This document shows positions 12,284 to 23,215 of a stretch of 64,000 bases of DNA, in pieces (position 1 is the stretch's first letter; the number at the start of each line of letters is the position of its first letter). Below the pieces are notes generated by a model. It was not told where the DNA came from and searched no databases. It saw only the letters and a program-made list of their open reading frames with translations. Origin of the DNA: Mytilisepta virgata. Lineage: Eukaryota; Mollusca; Bivalvia; Mytilida; Mytilidae. A program made the position numbers and the translations under genes. Where the stretch lies: positions 2,790,001 to 2,854,000 of the forward strand of contig JAPWFG010000022.1 of assembly GCA_028015205.1 (NCBI GenBank), read 5' to 3'.

Positions 12284-15200
12284 CTATATTCTAGAGTATA
12301 GTCCCACGTCCTTCAAATATTGTAAAATACGGTTGCCAGCAACCTTTGTAAATAAATCTTTCATATTGTTGACTGTATAGTACCGACTAATGATGTCGGA
12401 TTTATCTACACAGTCAATTAAAAGGTGTTTAATACTATGTCTACATTGACACGGAATACACTCAGGAGGCGGCTCATTCTCTAAAATAAAAGAATGAGTA
12501 GTCCTGGTGTGGCCAATGCGACATCTAGTTAAAACAACTTGGTCTCGTCGGCTTTTGCCTTCGAAATAAATATTTTTGCCAACAGTTGGCTCTACAGAAT
12601 GCAATTTATTGTCCGTGAGCAGATCCCACTGGGACTGCCACAGACCTAAAATATATTGAAAAATTAAAGGTTTAAAATCAGTATACGGCACTGACATATT
12701 AGTAATGGGGTCGTCTAAAGCATCCTTCGCTATCCTATCTACAACTGTGTTTCCTCTTATACCAACATGACTTGGTATCCAGAGAAAAACTATTTGTTTG
12801 CCCAAACCAGAAAGTCTTTTATAAAATTCAATAATATGTGAAATCAAAGGATTTCTATATTTCTGACCTTCTATCGCCAATAAACATGAAAGCGAATCAG
12901 AACAAATTAGAAAGTTTTGTTTGTCAGAAGATCTAATAAATTTCAAGGCAAGAATAAGAGCTCTTGCCTCAGCTGTAAATATAGAACTGGAAGATGGAAG
13001 ACGAAGAGTCGCTGCCCGTTGTCCATAAACAGCCGCACCAGATACTTTATCTCCGTCTTTCGATCCATCAGTATAAATGGTATCGAAATCTTTAAAATTT
13101 GATTTAATTTCAGCAAACTGTTGCTGAATTTCAATGGGGTTAGTTTCCGACTTTTTATGTTTTCTGATGTCAAAAATGAATTTGGGTTTGGGTACAAGCC
13201 AAGGTGGCGATTGAGGTATATTAATAGGGGCTATTTCATCAAGGTTGATGTTAGAACCAGAAATGTGTGGTTTCATCCGGATACCAAAAGGAGGGATTTT
13301 GTTTTCATGCTGTTCAAATATATCCTCATAGAGAGGGTTGAAAACACAGTCGTAGGCAGGATTTGAAGGATATGCTTTTAGCTTGGTTAAGTATTGTAAA
13401 CCAAGTTTTATCCTACGGTTGTAAAGAGACGGCTCGTTCGCCTCTACATATAAACTCTCCACAGGAGATGTTCTGAACGCCCCCAAGGCCAAACGTAGGC
13501 CTTGGTGGTGAACAGTATCTAAAATGTTTATATACGATTTTCGAGCAGATCCATATATAATGGAACCATAATCAAGTTTAGATCGTACAAGTGATCGATA
13601 TAGATTTAACAAAATGTTTTTGTCAGCACCCCAGTCAGTGCTGGAAACAACTTTTAAAATATCCAATGCCTTTAAGCATTTTGATATGGGGTAGAAAGGT
13701 AAGTTTATTGTCAAATACAATACCAAGAAATTTGGTTTCTTTAACGACTTTAATCGGAGAATTATAAATTTTAAGATCAGGGTCCAAATGCAGTTTTCGT
13801 TTATTACAAAAATGCATACATACTGTTTTGGAGTTGGAAAATTTAAAACCATTTTCCATAGCCCATTTTTCAATTTTATTCAATGATAATTGTAGTTGTC
13901 TTTCTATGTTGTTCATATTTTTACCTCTATAGCATATAAGAAAATCATCAACATAAAGCGAGCCTTCAACATTCGTTTGTAATGTTTTAGCCAAACTATT
14001 TATTTTAATACTGAATAGGGTAACAGAGAGGATACTACCCTGAGGGACGCCCATCTCTTGTTCAAAAGGGTCAGACATTGTAGTATTAACCTTGACTCTA
14101 AACTGTCTGTCTGACAAGAAGTTATCAATAAATGAGGGTAATCTACCTTTCAACCCCATATCATTTAGGTCTTTTAAAATTCCATATTTCCAAGTGGTGT
14201 CGTATGCTTTCTCTAGGTCGAAAAAGACCGACACCACGTGTTCACCTTTAGCAAACCCGTTGCGTATGAAAGACTCAAAGCGAACAAGATGATCTAACGT
14301 GCTTCTGCCCTGCCGGAACCCACACTGTATATTGGACAGGAGACCATTGGTCTCAAGGAACCAGACAAGGCGGTCGTTGATCATCCGTTCCATAGTCTTG
14401 CATACGCAACTTGTGAGGGCAATTGGCCGATAATTCGACGATTCAAAATGATCTTTCCCAGGTTTTGGAATAGGGACAACTGTGGCCAGCTTCCACAAAG
14501 AGGGCAAGTCACCAGTTTCCCAAATGTTATTAAGTATATCCAAAAGTGTCTGTAATGATGTATCAGGCAGATGTTTAAGAAGTTTATAATGTATATCATC
14601 AGGGCCACAAGCTGTATCATGAGCTTTTGCCAAAGAATTGTTTAGTTCATCCATAGAGAAAGGGCGGTTGTAGTCTTCTGAATTTTTCGATCGAAAGTTA
14701 AGTTTGGTTTTTTCGGTTCGGTTTTTAATACGTTGAAATTCTTGAGAGTAATTTGTAGAAGAAGAATTTTTTGAAAAGGTTTCTCCGAGTTTTTGGGAGA
14801 TATCATTTTCTGACGTTAAAAGAGTCTGACCATCTTTCAGATGGTGAAGATTGGCTTTCTTGTTTTTTCCATTAATTTTTTGTATAAAATTCCAAACTTT
14901 GTTCATAGGAGTATGAGAGTTTATTTTTGAGATAAAATTTTGCCAAGACTTTCGTCTCTTTTGTTTAAATGTTCGACGTGCTTTTGCACGGAATATTCGG
15001 AAATTACTTAAATTATCCTGGGTTGGATGCAAATTGAATCGTCGTTCGGCCTTCTTCCTATTTTTCTTCACTTCCTCACAATCATCATCAAACCACGGTT
15101 TGCTCGGTTGTTTTGGACTTGTCGAGGTTTTAGGAATGGCTCTCTCGGCTATCGATACCAACGTTTCGCTAAATTTAAGGACTGGATCAGTAACATTATC

Positions 15201-15950
15201 GAAATCACCTATTTTAAGTTCATCTCGACAGAGTTGCTCGAACAAAGGCCAGTTGGCTTTGTCAAATTTCCAGCGAGCAACTCTCTCGGATGAAGTAGGA
15301 AACAGATTTTCCAGTATAATTGGAAAGTGGTCACTTCCACATAAATCATCATGGACGCGCCATGAGTAGTCCAGTAATAACGAAGGGTCACAGATTGTTA
15401 AATCAATAGCCGAGTAACAACCATTCCCCGGATGAAGGTAAGTATCAGAACCATCGTTAAATACGCACAATCCTTCCTGATTTAGTAAATCTTCTATTTT
15501 CTTGCCTTTATCATTTTGCAAATGGCCACCCCAAATGGGGTTGTGAGCATTAAAATCTCCCAGCAGGAGAAAAGGAGTTGGCAACTGACTGATTAAAGAT
15601 CTGAGTTCTTGAGAATCCAAGGTATAATTTGGAGGAATATATATTGAACAGATGGTAACAGTTTTTCCAAAAGAAGCTCGGACAGCAACGGCTTGAAGAT
15701 TTGTTGTTAGATTAACCTGACTGTGAATGGTGTTATTTCTTATAAGGATCGAAGAGCCGCCTGCGGCTCTTTCGTCCTTAGCAACATAAGTACTGTATAG
15801 AGTATAGTTTTTAACATTTATAGAATCGTGTTCTTTTAAGTGAGTTTCTTGAAGACAAAGTGCAACAGGAAGGAATGTTTGTACTAGCAACGATAGCTCG
15901 ATAAGGTTAGTTTTTAGACCCCGACAATTCCATTGAATAATATTACTCAT
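12284..15950 (-). pseudogene. LINE-1 ORF2 (endonuclease-RT-RNase H), frameshifted
   Basis: The N-terminal part (13635-15950) carries the APE endonuclease (IIQWNCRGLK, CLQETHLKE, GDFNAHNPIWG, CGSDHFPI) and RT motifs FFDLEKAYDTTW and YVDDFLIC. The C-terminal part (12284-~13680) carries the distal RT region, RNase H (YTDGSKDGDK, FTAEARALILAL, ICSDSLSCL, IPSHVGIRGNTVVDR) and the Cys/His end CRIGHTRTTHS. The two parts are in different frames. At 13671-13680 the sequence lacks 14 nt that the other copies have, between two 'atgcttaaag' repeats. The start is the ATG at 15950, overlapping the ORF1 stop as ATGA. Confidence 0.85.
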
Positions 15951-17561
15951 TTTCTGGGCGGACGAATAGGAGAAAATTTGGAACTATGCCCCGCGTGTGG
16001 GGAAGAGCTCCTATTCCTCCGCACAGAGACGTCTGAAATGGGGTCACCCCAGACTGATTCAGAATAATCATCTGGGGTTACATCCATTACGCTGTCATCG
16101 TCGGCATATTCTGATGACAGCGTCTGAAATTTTACCAAGTGCTTTTCAGCTTTTTTCAAACGGCCAGTGTTCTGTTTAAATTTTTCCACTGAAGACGAAC
16201 GTTTATTTTTCTGTTGTGATGAGGAAGATTGCTTGTTGTAATTTTGCGTTGAAGACTGTGTATTGGAGGACTTTTGAGGTGAGGACTGTTTATTAAAGGA
16301 CTTTTGAGGTGAGGACTGTTTATTGGAGGACTTTTGTGGTGAAGACTGTTTATTGGCAGAAGTTGAGGACTTTTGTGTTGAGGATTGAGATTTTGTATTC
16401 GAAGCTTTTGCAGATTTGTTTGATGTTTGGAGTTTTCTCCCTAGATCTTCGTGCATTTTTTTGTCAACATCAGAGTTGATGTAGATGTCAGCCATCTCGA
16501 AATGGTTAAATGATAGAGATGAAGCTGCTGTTTGTGAAGATGTAGAGGACTGCAATGAAGTGTTGGAATTTGGTTTGGATGGAGTAAATTCAGAAACGAG
16601 TATTGGCAGTTCTTTTCCGTGTGGCCATGTATATACTGTTTGAACACTGAGTGATCTGGAGGTTGGAGGGCCTTTAACTTTTTCAGCGTAAGAAGTGTTT
16701 GGAGTTGTATTATCCGAGACAGAGAACATTCTGCGAGCCTCTTGGTAGCTCACATTTTTATCTACTTTCAGTTTTTGAATATCAAGTTCCTTTTTATAAA
16801 CATCACACATTCTGGAATTAGCCATATGATTTCCGCCACAGTTTGTACATTTTATTTCCCCTTCACATTCAAAACTGGAATGTCCCTCAGCAGAACACTT
16901 GACGCACCTCTCCGTTCCTCTACAAGAACTCTTCCCGTGTCCAAACTTTTGACATTTGAAACATCGGGTCGGGTTAGGAACGAAAGGGTCAACACGTATC
17001 CTGTAAGGTCCAATGTAGATGTGATCTGGGATTTTTGGAAGTTCAAATGTTAAAAGGTAGGTATTCAGTTTAATAATTTTGTCTTCAGATCTTTTAGTGA
17101 AACGTTTTACTTTGGTTATATGTTGAGAGTTTAGTTCATCACAGATTTCGTCCTCTGACATTTCGATCAAATCATGGTCTCTGTCTCGGATGATACCTTG
17201 ACAGTAGTTTAGTGTCCTATGTGGAGTTGCAGAGACAGCAAGATCCATAATTGTCGTCATAGATAAAAAGATTTTTGGATTGCTGCTGTCTCGTACATTC
17301 AACAAGCAGACCTCCACTTTTCATTTTTGTAACTTTCTTCACAGTACCGGCAACTGACTGGATTTTTTTCTGTATGATAAAAGGAGAAAGTTTTGTTAAA
17401 GGTTTCTCTTTGTTTACACTACTTAGGACTATAAATCTAGGAAAAATATCAGAATTTGTATTTAAAATTTTAGTTGGAATGTCTTCATCATCACTTGAAA
17501 CAGGTAATTTTCTTTTATTTATTGAGGTTGTTGGTTTTGTTGTTTTAGTTTGGATCTCCAT
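15947..17561 (-). pseudogene. LINE-1 ORF1 (CCHC nucleic-acid-binding protein), frameshifted
   Basis: The start is the ATG at 17561 in a Kozak context (ACCATGG), conserved in all copies. The N-terminal segment (FPRFIVLSSVNKEKPLTKLS, VECTRQQQSKNL) is an RRM-like ORF1 domain. The mid part has CCHC knuckles (CFKCQKFGHGKSSC, CVKCSAEGHSSFEC, CTNCGGNHMANSRMC). The tail is Ser/Gln/Lys-rich with NKQSSPQKS repeats. An extra T in a T5 run (17265-17269 on the + strand as A5) shifts the frame between the N-terminal segment and the rest. The protein would coat LINE RNA. Confidence 0.82.
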
Positions 17562-18737
17562 GGTAATTGTATAACGTTTCGCTGCCCTTGCTCCCCGCCC
17601 ACCTCGGAGCAGCACCAAAACGGTGTATGCCTGCCACATATGTGACAGACACTAGGGCTACAAGGACAGGATACTCGAATAGAGTACTTTTCAACAGGCA
17701 TGCCTCGTGCCAGGGGTTACCTGGCGATTCAACCGCCTAAAGTTTCATCTACTCGATTGACCCATGAGCCACCGCCTTCTTGAACCAAACCTATATTAAT
17801 GGTACTAGTGTTGTACATTTTGGAAACATGTCAAGTTCAAGGGCTTGGCGTGACCAGCCGATTGATCAGGACCGGGCCCATCCGACCGCCCGTTTTAGAT
17901 AAAGTAAGGGCCAAAGTGGCGTGTTTCAACCACCAGGATCCCGTCCTCTATCCATACAGGTATCCACACACGGCAAACATGTGGCCTCATTAAGCCGAGG
18001 AAGCCTTGCCCCATGAGCCACCGCCTTCTCTGTGCTTCCGTCAGTGGTTATCATCCGAGACCCCAGAACCCAAACATCAACCTACATCGGTACATGCACA
18101 CCACCCATACCATCCCATTGTACCTCGGTTTCATTGAGGGTTCATTTGGGTCTCTTCAGACAAACACGAGAAAACACAGAGGGCAAGACATGACCAGTAA
18201 ATGGCTGGACCGGGACCATCGAGCCATTCTTTGACCTGGGTGTATATTTTCCAAATTAAAAAGACCAAACAAGAATGTAACAAACATAGTTGGAGAAGTT
18301 AAACACTGTACTGTAAAATTTAATATTCAGAAATAATAAATAAAAAACAATAACAATAACAAAAAAGGAATTCCAAACTGAAAAGCAAAAATTGAACCTG
18401 TTGAGTTTTGTGACCCATAAGCCAACACCAATTCCATATATCAGCAATTTAGAATTTAGATTATTCAGTTTATTCAGAAAAAAATATAAATAAAGTATTG
18501 GAAGGAGATTGGTGTGACCAGCCGATTGACCGAATCGGGTCCATCCGGCCTCCCGTCTAGGTAAAGATTGTGCCCCAGATGGTGATCGGAACCGTTTTCC
18601 CGGCCATCCAGGAACACTCCCTATTACCGACACGGGTTTGCGACACACGGCAAACATGTCGCCTCTTTAGGGGCCTCTTACGCCAAGCCGAGGAGCTGTG
18701 GGCCTATTCTATTGTGTCCCCGGGACCCACACTGGGC
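17562..18737 (-). promoter_or_regulatory. LINE-1 5' UTR (internal promoter region)
   Basis: It is GC-richer than its surroundings and strongly conserved between copies. It holds two diverged versions of one module: each has 'catgtttgccgtgtg', later 'gggcggtcggatgggccc' or 'gggaggccggatggaccc', and then 'aatcggctggtcac'. Upstream ORFs here (18256-18657) are common to several copies but look like by-products. LINEs transcribe from promoters inside this region; that role is inferred. Confidence 0.6.
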
Positions 18738-21700
18738 TGGGAAAACTAAGAACTCTGTATATAAAGATTGTGCTCAAGAAGCCCCTTGTTGGAAATCTAA
18801 GAACTCTGTTTACAAAGATTGTTCAAGTGATTTTGAGAACATAGATTGTACAAAAGAATCTGGAAATATAGATAGTGCTTCTGAAATATGTTTTGTTAAT
18901 AGTTTGAATAAAAATTTGAATCAACCATGTGAAACTGAAAGAAGTTTATTGCACAATCAGCCTGCAAATGCATTTAATGCATCAATGTTAAAATTTGGTA
19001 CATTTCATCAGAATGACTTAAGATTTACCACTGACAGCAGAGGCAATGAGTGTACATGCAATTCATTGGTTTTCTTGGCTGTTAACAATGAATTAGAAGA
19101 TCCCACAAAAGTTGATCTTGACTCAGTACTTTGTTTAGGTGATAATCTGTACATGACTACTGTAAAAGAGCTTCAAAGAAATGGAAAATATAGACATATG
19201 CTTTTGAATTTTGATGAAATTCCTGGAGTTGTTGACACAGACTATGGGAAATACAAGATAAATAAAAAAGACATAGTTTATGGCACAGCATTGAATAATA
19301 CATCCACAAATGTTTTAACACTTCAAGAAGCACTTACAGAAGCATTAACAGTTTCCAATAGCATTATGATAATGATCGGTGCAATATGTTCATCTCTTCT
19401 CTATCAAAATGGTATGTTCTATTTCTTTGATTCACATTCACATATCAGTACAGGCTTGTCAGGTCCAGATGGCACGTCTATTTTGATCAGCTTTTGCAAT
19501 GTTCAAGATCTCATGAGTTATTTATATGCTTTATATCAAAGTATGTTTATAGACTTAGACTCTCAATTTGAGCTTTTGCCTGTGTCATTTACTTGTATGA
19601 ACCCCATTTTAGTATCAAAAAGGCAGATTGAGAACTATTTCAAAGATCAAAATGACAAAAGCGCAAGAAAGTCAAGTTTCAGAAAGACAAAATTGGAAGC
19701 CAATGGTCAGGTGTTGAAGGCAGATTATATGAAGCAATACATGAGGAAACGGAGACAAGACAAAATATTTAAGCAAAAAGAAGTTCAACTAAAAAAAATA
19801 GCTAGAACGAGTATACAATATAGAAGCATTGAACGTTTAAAAGAACTTGAAGGGAAAAGATTAGCTAGAGGAAATAAAGAATTTAGAAGTAGTGAGCGTG
19901 TAAAGGAAGTTGGGGCAAAAAGATTAGCAAGGAAAAATACAGAATTGAGGAGTGTGGAACGTGTAAAAGAAGTTAAGGCAAAAAGATTAGCAAGGAAAAA
20001 TACAGAATTCAGGAGTGGGGAACGTGTAAAAGAACTTGAATTAAAGAAAAAAGCTAGAATTGACACAGACTTTAAATTAAAAGAAAGAAATGCAAAAAGA
20101 TTAGCAAGGGAAAATAAAGAATTCAGAAATTGTGAACGGGTAAAAGAACTTGAATCAAAAAGATTAGCAAGGAAAGCTGAAGATTTCAGAAAAATTGAGG
20201 CAGTTAAAGATTTAAAAAGGAAAAAACAACAACGTTGTAACCCACTGAAGTTAGAGATTGAAAGAATAGCAAAACAAAATGCTAGACGTCACCACCCAGA
20301 TAAAAGTCGGAATTATAATACAGCATTTAAGAAACAAAAACGACAGAATCAAGAATTTACTCAACATGAGCAAAAAATAAGGAAACAGAGAGCATGTGGT
20401 TTAACACTAGAAGATTGTATGAAAACATTTCAAGAAAAAACTGCTCATGGGCCATCATACATTTGTACAAGCTGCCACCAAACATGGTTTAGTGATTCAG
20501 TTGTTACTGCTTCAAATCTAAAAAAGCCAGGATCATTTATTTCGAGACATTGCACTGATTTTATATCTGTTGAAAACAAAGAATGGATCTGTCATACTTG
20601 TGCAACGGCACTTAAACAAAACAAAGTACCACGTCTTTCACTTGCTAACCAAATGAGATTTCCTGAAAAACCAAAAGAGTTAGAATTATATCCTTTAGAG
20701 GAGAGACTTATATCTTTGCGCATTCCTTTTATGCAGATTAGACAATTACCAAGAGGAGGACAGCTCTCAGTAAAAGGCAATGTAGTTAATGTTCCTGTTG
20801 ATGTGCAGCCAACAATTAACTCACTTCCGAGAAACTTGGAGCAATCTGGTACAATAGCTGTCAAATTGAAGAAAAAGTTAACTTACAAGAAATGTGATTT
20901 TAGTGAAAATGTCAGGCCATTAGCTGTTATTTGTGCTTTACATTATTTAATGAAGAAAAGTGAAATGTATCAGTTGTCTGGCTTACAGATAGATAGTGAC
21001 TGGATAAACAAAATACAGGAAATGAATAATTTTGATGAAAATGAAGCTAAAAATTCTGAAGGACATGAAGAAAATCCGAATGAAGATTCAGATAATTTCA
21101 GTGAAATTGACGAAAAAGAATTGTATGTTGGAAACACTGACACATTGTTAGATGATATTGATGCAGACCAAACTAGTGACAAAGATTACATTTTTGCACC
21201 AGGAGAAGGACAACATCCAGTTAGTCTGTATAATGACCCTGATGCAGAATACTTGTCATTTCCCACAATATTTTGTGGCGAAAAACGAACTGATAACAAA
21301 CACAGAAGTATTCCTGTCCACTACTCTGACATTGTGAAATGGGAATTGAGGTCAGTTGATAGAAGAGCAGCACAGTCAGTACCCAATTTATTCTTCAAGC
21401 TTAAAAAAATTCAAATTAAGAACATCTCTGATAAAGTTAACCTTGCACTAAGAAGATGCAAATCTGAAGGCAAAACCTGGACTGTTAAAGATGTTTTACA
21501 ACCTTCAATGGTAAATGATCTGGTCAGATTAGATGAAGGGTATTTTATATTTCGTACATTAAGAAACTCTCCTGTTTATCTTGAGAAAAGAAAAAAAGAT
21601 TTGTTTGCTATGATAAAGCAACTTGGACTGCCAACATGGTTTGGATCGTTTTCGTCTGCAGACACAAAATGGAATGATTTGTTGAGAGTACTTGGACAGT

Positions 21701-23199
21701 TAAATGATGGCAAAGACTATACAGATGAGGAGTTAACAAATATGACTTGGCATGATAAGACAAGACTTGTTCAGAAAGATCCAGTAACATGCGCTCGATT
21801 TTTTGATTATCGTATACAACAGTTTATCAAAATAGTTCTGAAAAGTGATTTTCACCCAATTGGTAAAATTTCTGATTATTTTTATAGGGTTGAATTTCAG
21901 CAGAGAGGTTCACCTCACATTCATATGCTTATCTGGGTTGAAAATGCACCCATGTACAAAAAAGATTCAGAGGAAGTAATAGTTGATTACATTGACAGGC
22001 ATGTCTCTTGTGCTTATTCTGAAGAGTTACAAGACTTGATCAATTTACAAATACATAAACATTCTAAAACCTGTAGAAAAAAGGGCCACCCAGTCTGCCG
22101 CTTTGGATTTCCATTACCACCAATGAAAAATACAACTATATTGGAACCTCTTGAAACAGATGTTGATAAGTATAAAGCTTTGTACAAAGAAATGCAGAAA
22201 AAAATTAACCTTTTGCATGAAATTGATGATATAAGTAGCATGGATTTTAACAAGTTTCTGAATGATTTTCTGAAAATAACTCAAGATGAGTATATTAAAA
22301 TAATCAGAAGCAGTTTGAATGGTCCTAAGGTGTTTTTAAGGAGAAAACCATCAGAAGTACGCATAAATCCATACATGAAAATAGTTCTCTCTGCATGGAA
22401 AGCTAACCATGATTTGCAGTTTGTTCTTGATCCATATGCATGTGCTATGTATATCGTGTCATACATAAGTAAATCGCAGAAAGGCATGAGTGCATTACTT
22501 GATCAAGCTGCAAAAGAAGCTAGACAAGGTAACATGGACTTAAAGCGACAAGTAAGACATATAGGGAACTATTTCACAAACTCAGTTGAGACTTGTGCCC
22601 AGGAAGCAGTCTATTTGACACTGCAGATGCCTTTAACAAAAGCAAGTAGGCAAGTTACATTTATAAATACCTCACCAGAAAATAAAAGAACATTTTTGTT
22701 GAAACAAAAAACAGCATTAGAGAAATTACCACCACAGTCAACTGAAATTGAAGCAGACAATGATATTCAGCGTTACTCTAAGCGACCAAAAGCTCTTGAG
22801 AACTGGTGTCTTTCACAACTGGAAACTAAATTTCCCAAAAAAGAGTCAGATGATCAGTCAAGTGACGATGAAAGTGGAGCTGAAAATGACGATGAAAATA
22901 ATATGTCTGGCCAAGATGAACCTGATATTGAAGGTACAAGCCAAAATATAAGGAAAATTAATATTACTTTAAGAAATGGCATAACTATTAAACATAGGAA
23001 AAAGTTCAGGGTAATAAGACATGTCAATTTCAGTAAGAAAACAGACTCTGAGAATTTTTACAGAGAAAGGTTAATGTTATTTTATCCTTGGAGAAATGAA
23101 AGCAAATTGAAGGATTCATTTGAGACATTTGAGCAAATGTACAATTCAGTTTGTCGGAGCATAGAAATGAAGGCTAAACAATATCAGAAAAAACATTGA
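18738..23199 (+). CDS. Helentron protein, peptidase-like and Rep (HUH/Y2) part
   Basis: Residues are counted from the codon at 18712; codons before 18738 are LINE-derived. Residues ~100-280 match a C76-like (herpesvirus tegument-type deubiquitinase) fold: Cys in SRGNECTCNSL (C114 or C116) and D240/H242 in FFDSHSH. Residues ~342-560 are Lys/Arg-rich repeats (AKRLARKNTEFRS, ERVKELE), likely coiled-coil. Cys pairs C585/C588 and C627/C630 suggest a zinc-binding module. The Rep core follows, with HUH motif GSPHIHMLIW (H1069, H1071) and tyrosine motif YIVSYISK (Y1247, Y1251), the residues that nick and join DNA in rolling-circle transposition. It then ends in an acidic, low-complexity tail. The stop at 23197 lies 9 nt past the end of an A6... 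run (23188-23193), and the PIF1 frame is open from 23171, so the stop is probably due to a one-base change. Confidence 0.88.
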
Positions 23200-23215
23200 A
23201 GAATTAGAAATAGCC

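Larger units (their letters stand above)
11962..18737 (-). mobile_element. LINE-1: full-length I-superfamily non-LTR retrotransposon, frames damaged
   Basis: About 6.8 kb: 5' UTR, ORF1, ORF2, 3' UTR, stem-loop and a short (AATC)n tail. It is flanked by an 11 bp direct repeat, 'tgggaaaacta', at 11951-11961 and 18738-18748, which shows target-primed insertion into the Helentron ORF. The APE-type endonuclease, RT and RNase H place it in the I superfamily (I/Nimb-like; the clade is inferred). ORF1 carries a one-base insertion and ORF2 a 14 bp deletion, so this copy is probably inactive. Confidence 0.9.

Noticed and set aside
12917..15369. Plus-strand ORFs opposite LINE-1 ORF2 (and similar ones opposite the other copies)
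   Set aside because: They are antisense shadows of a conserved coding strand.
18256..18657. ORF starting MFAVCRKPVSV, with partial copies in every LINE 5' UTR
   Set aside because: Its tail differs between copies and it lies in the UTR module. Conservation is explained by the DNA element, though a short upstream ORF role is not excluded.
18980..19620. Viral origin of the tegument-like peptidase segment
   Set aside because: It is continuous with Rep and helicase in one transposon frame and no other viral gene is near.
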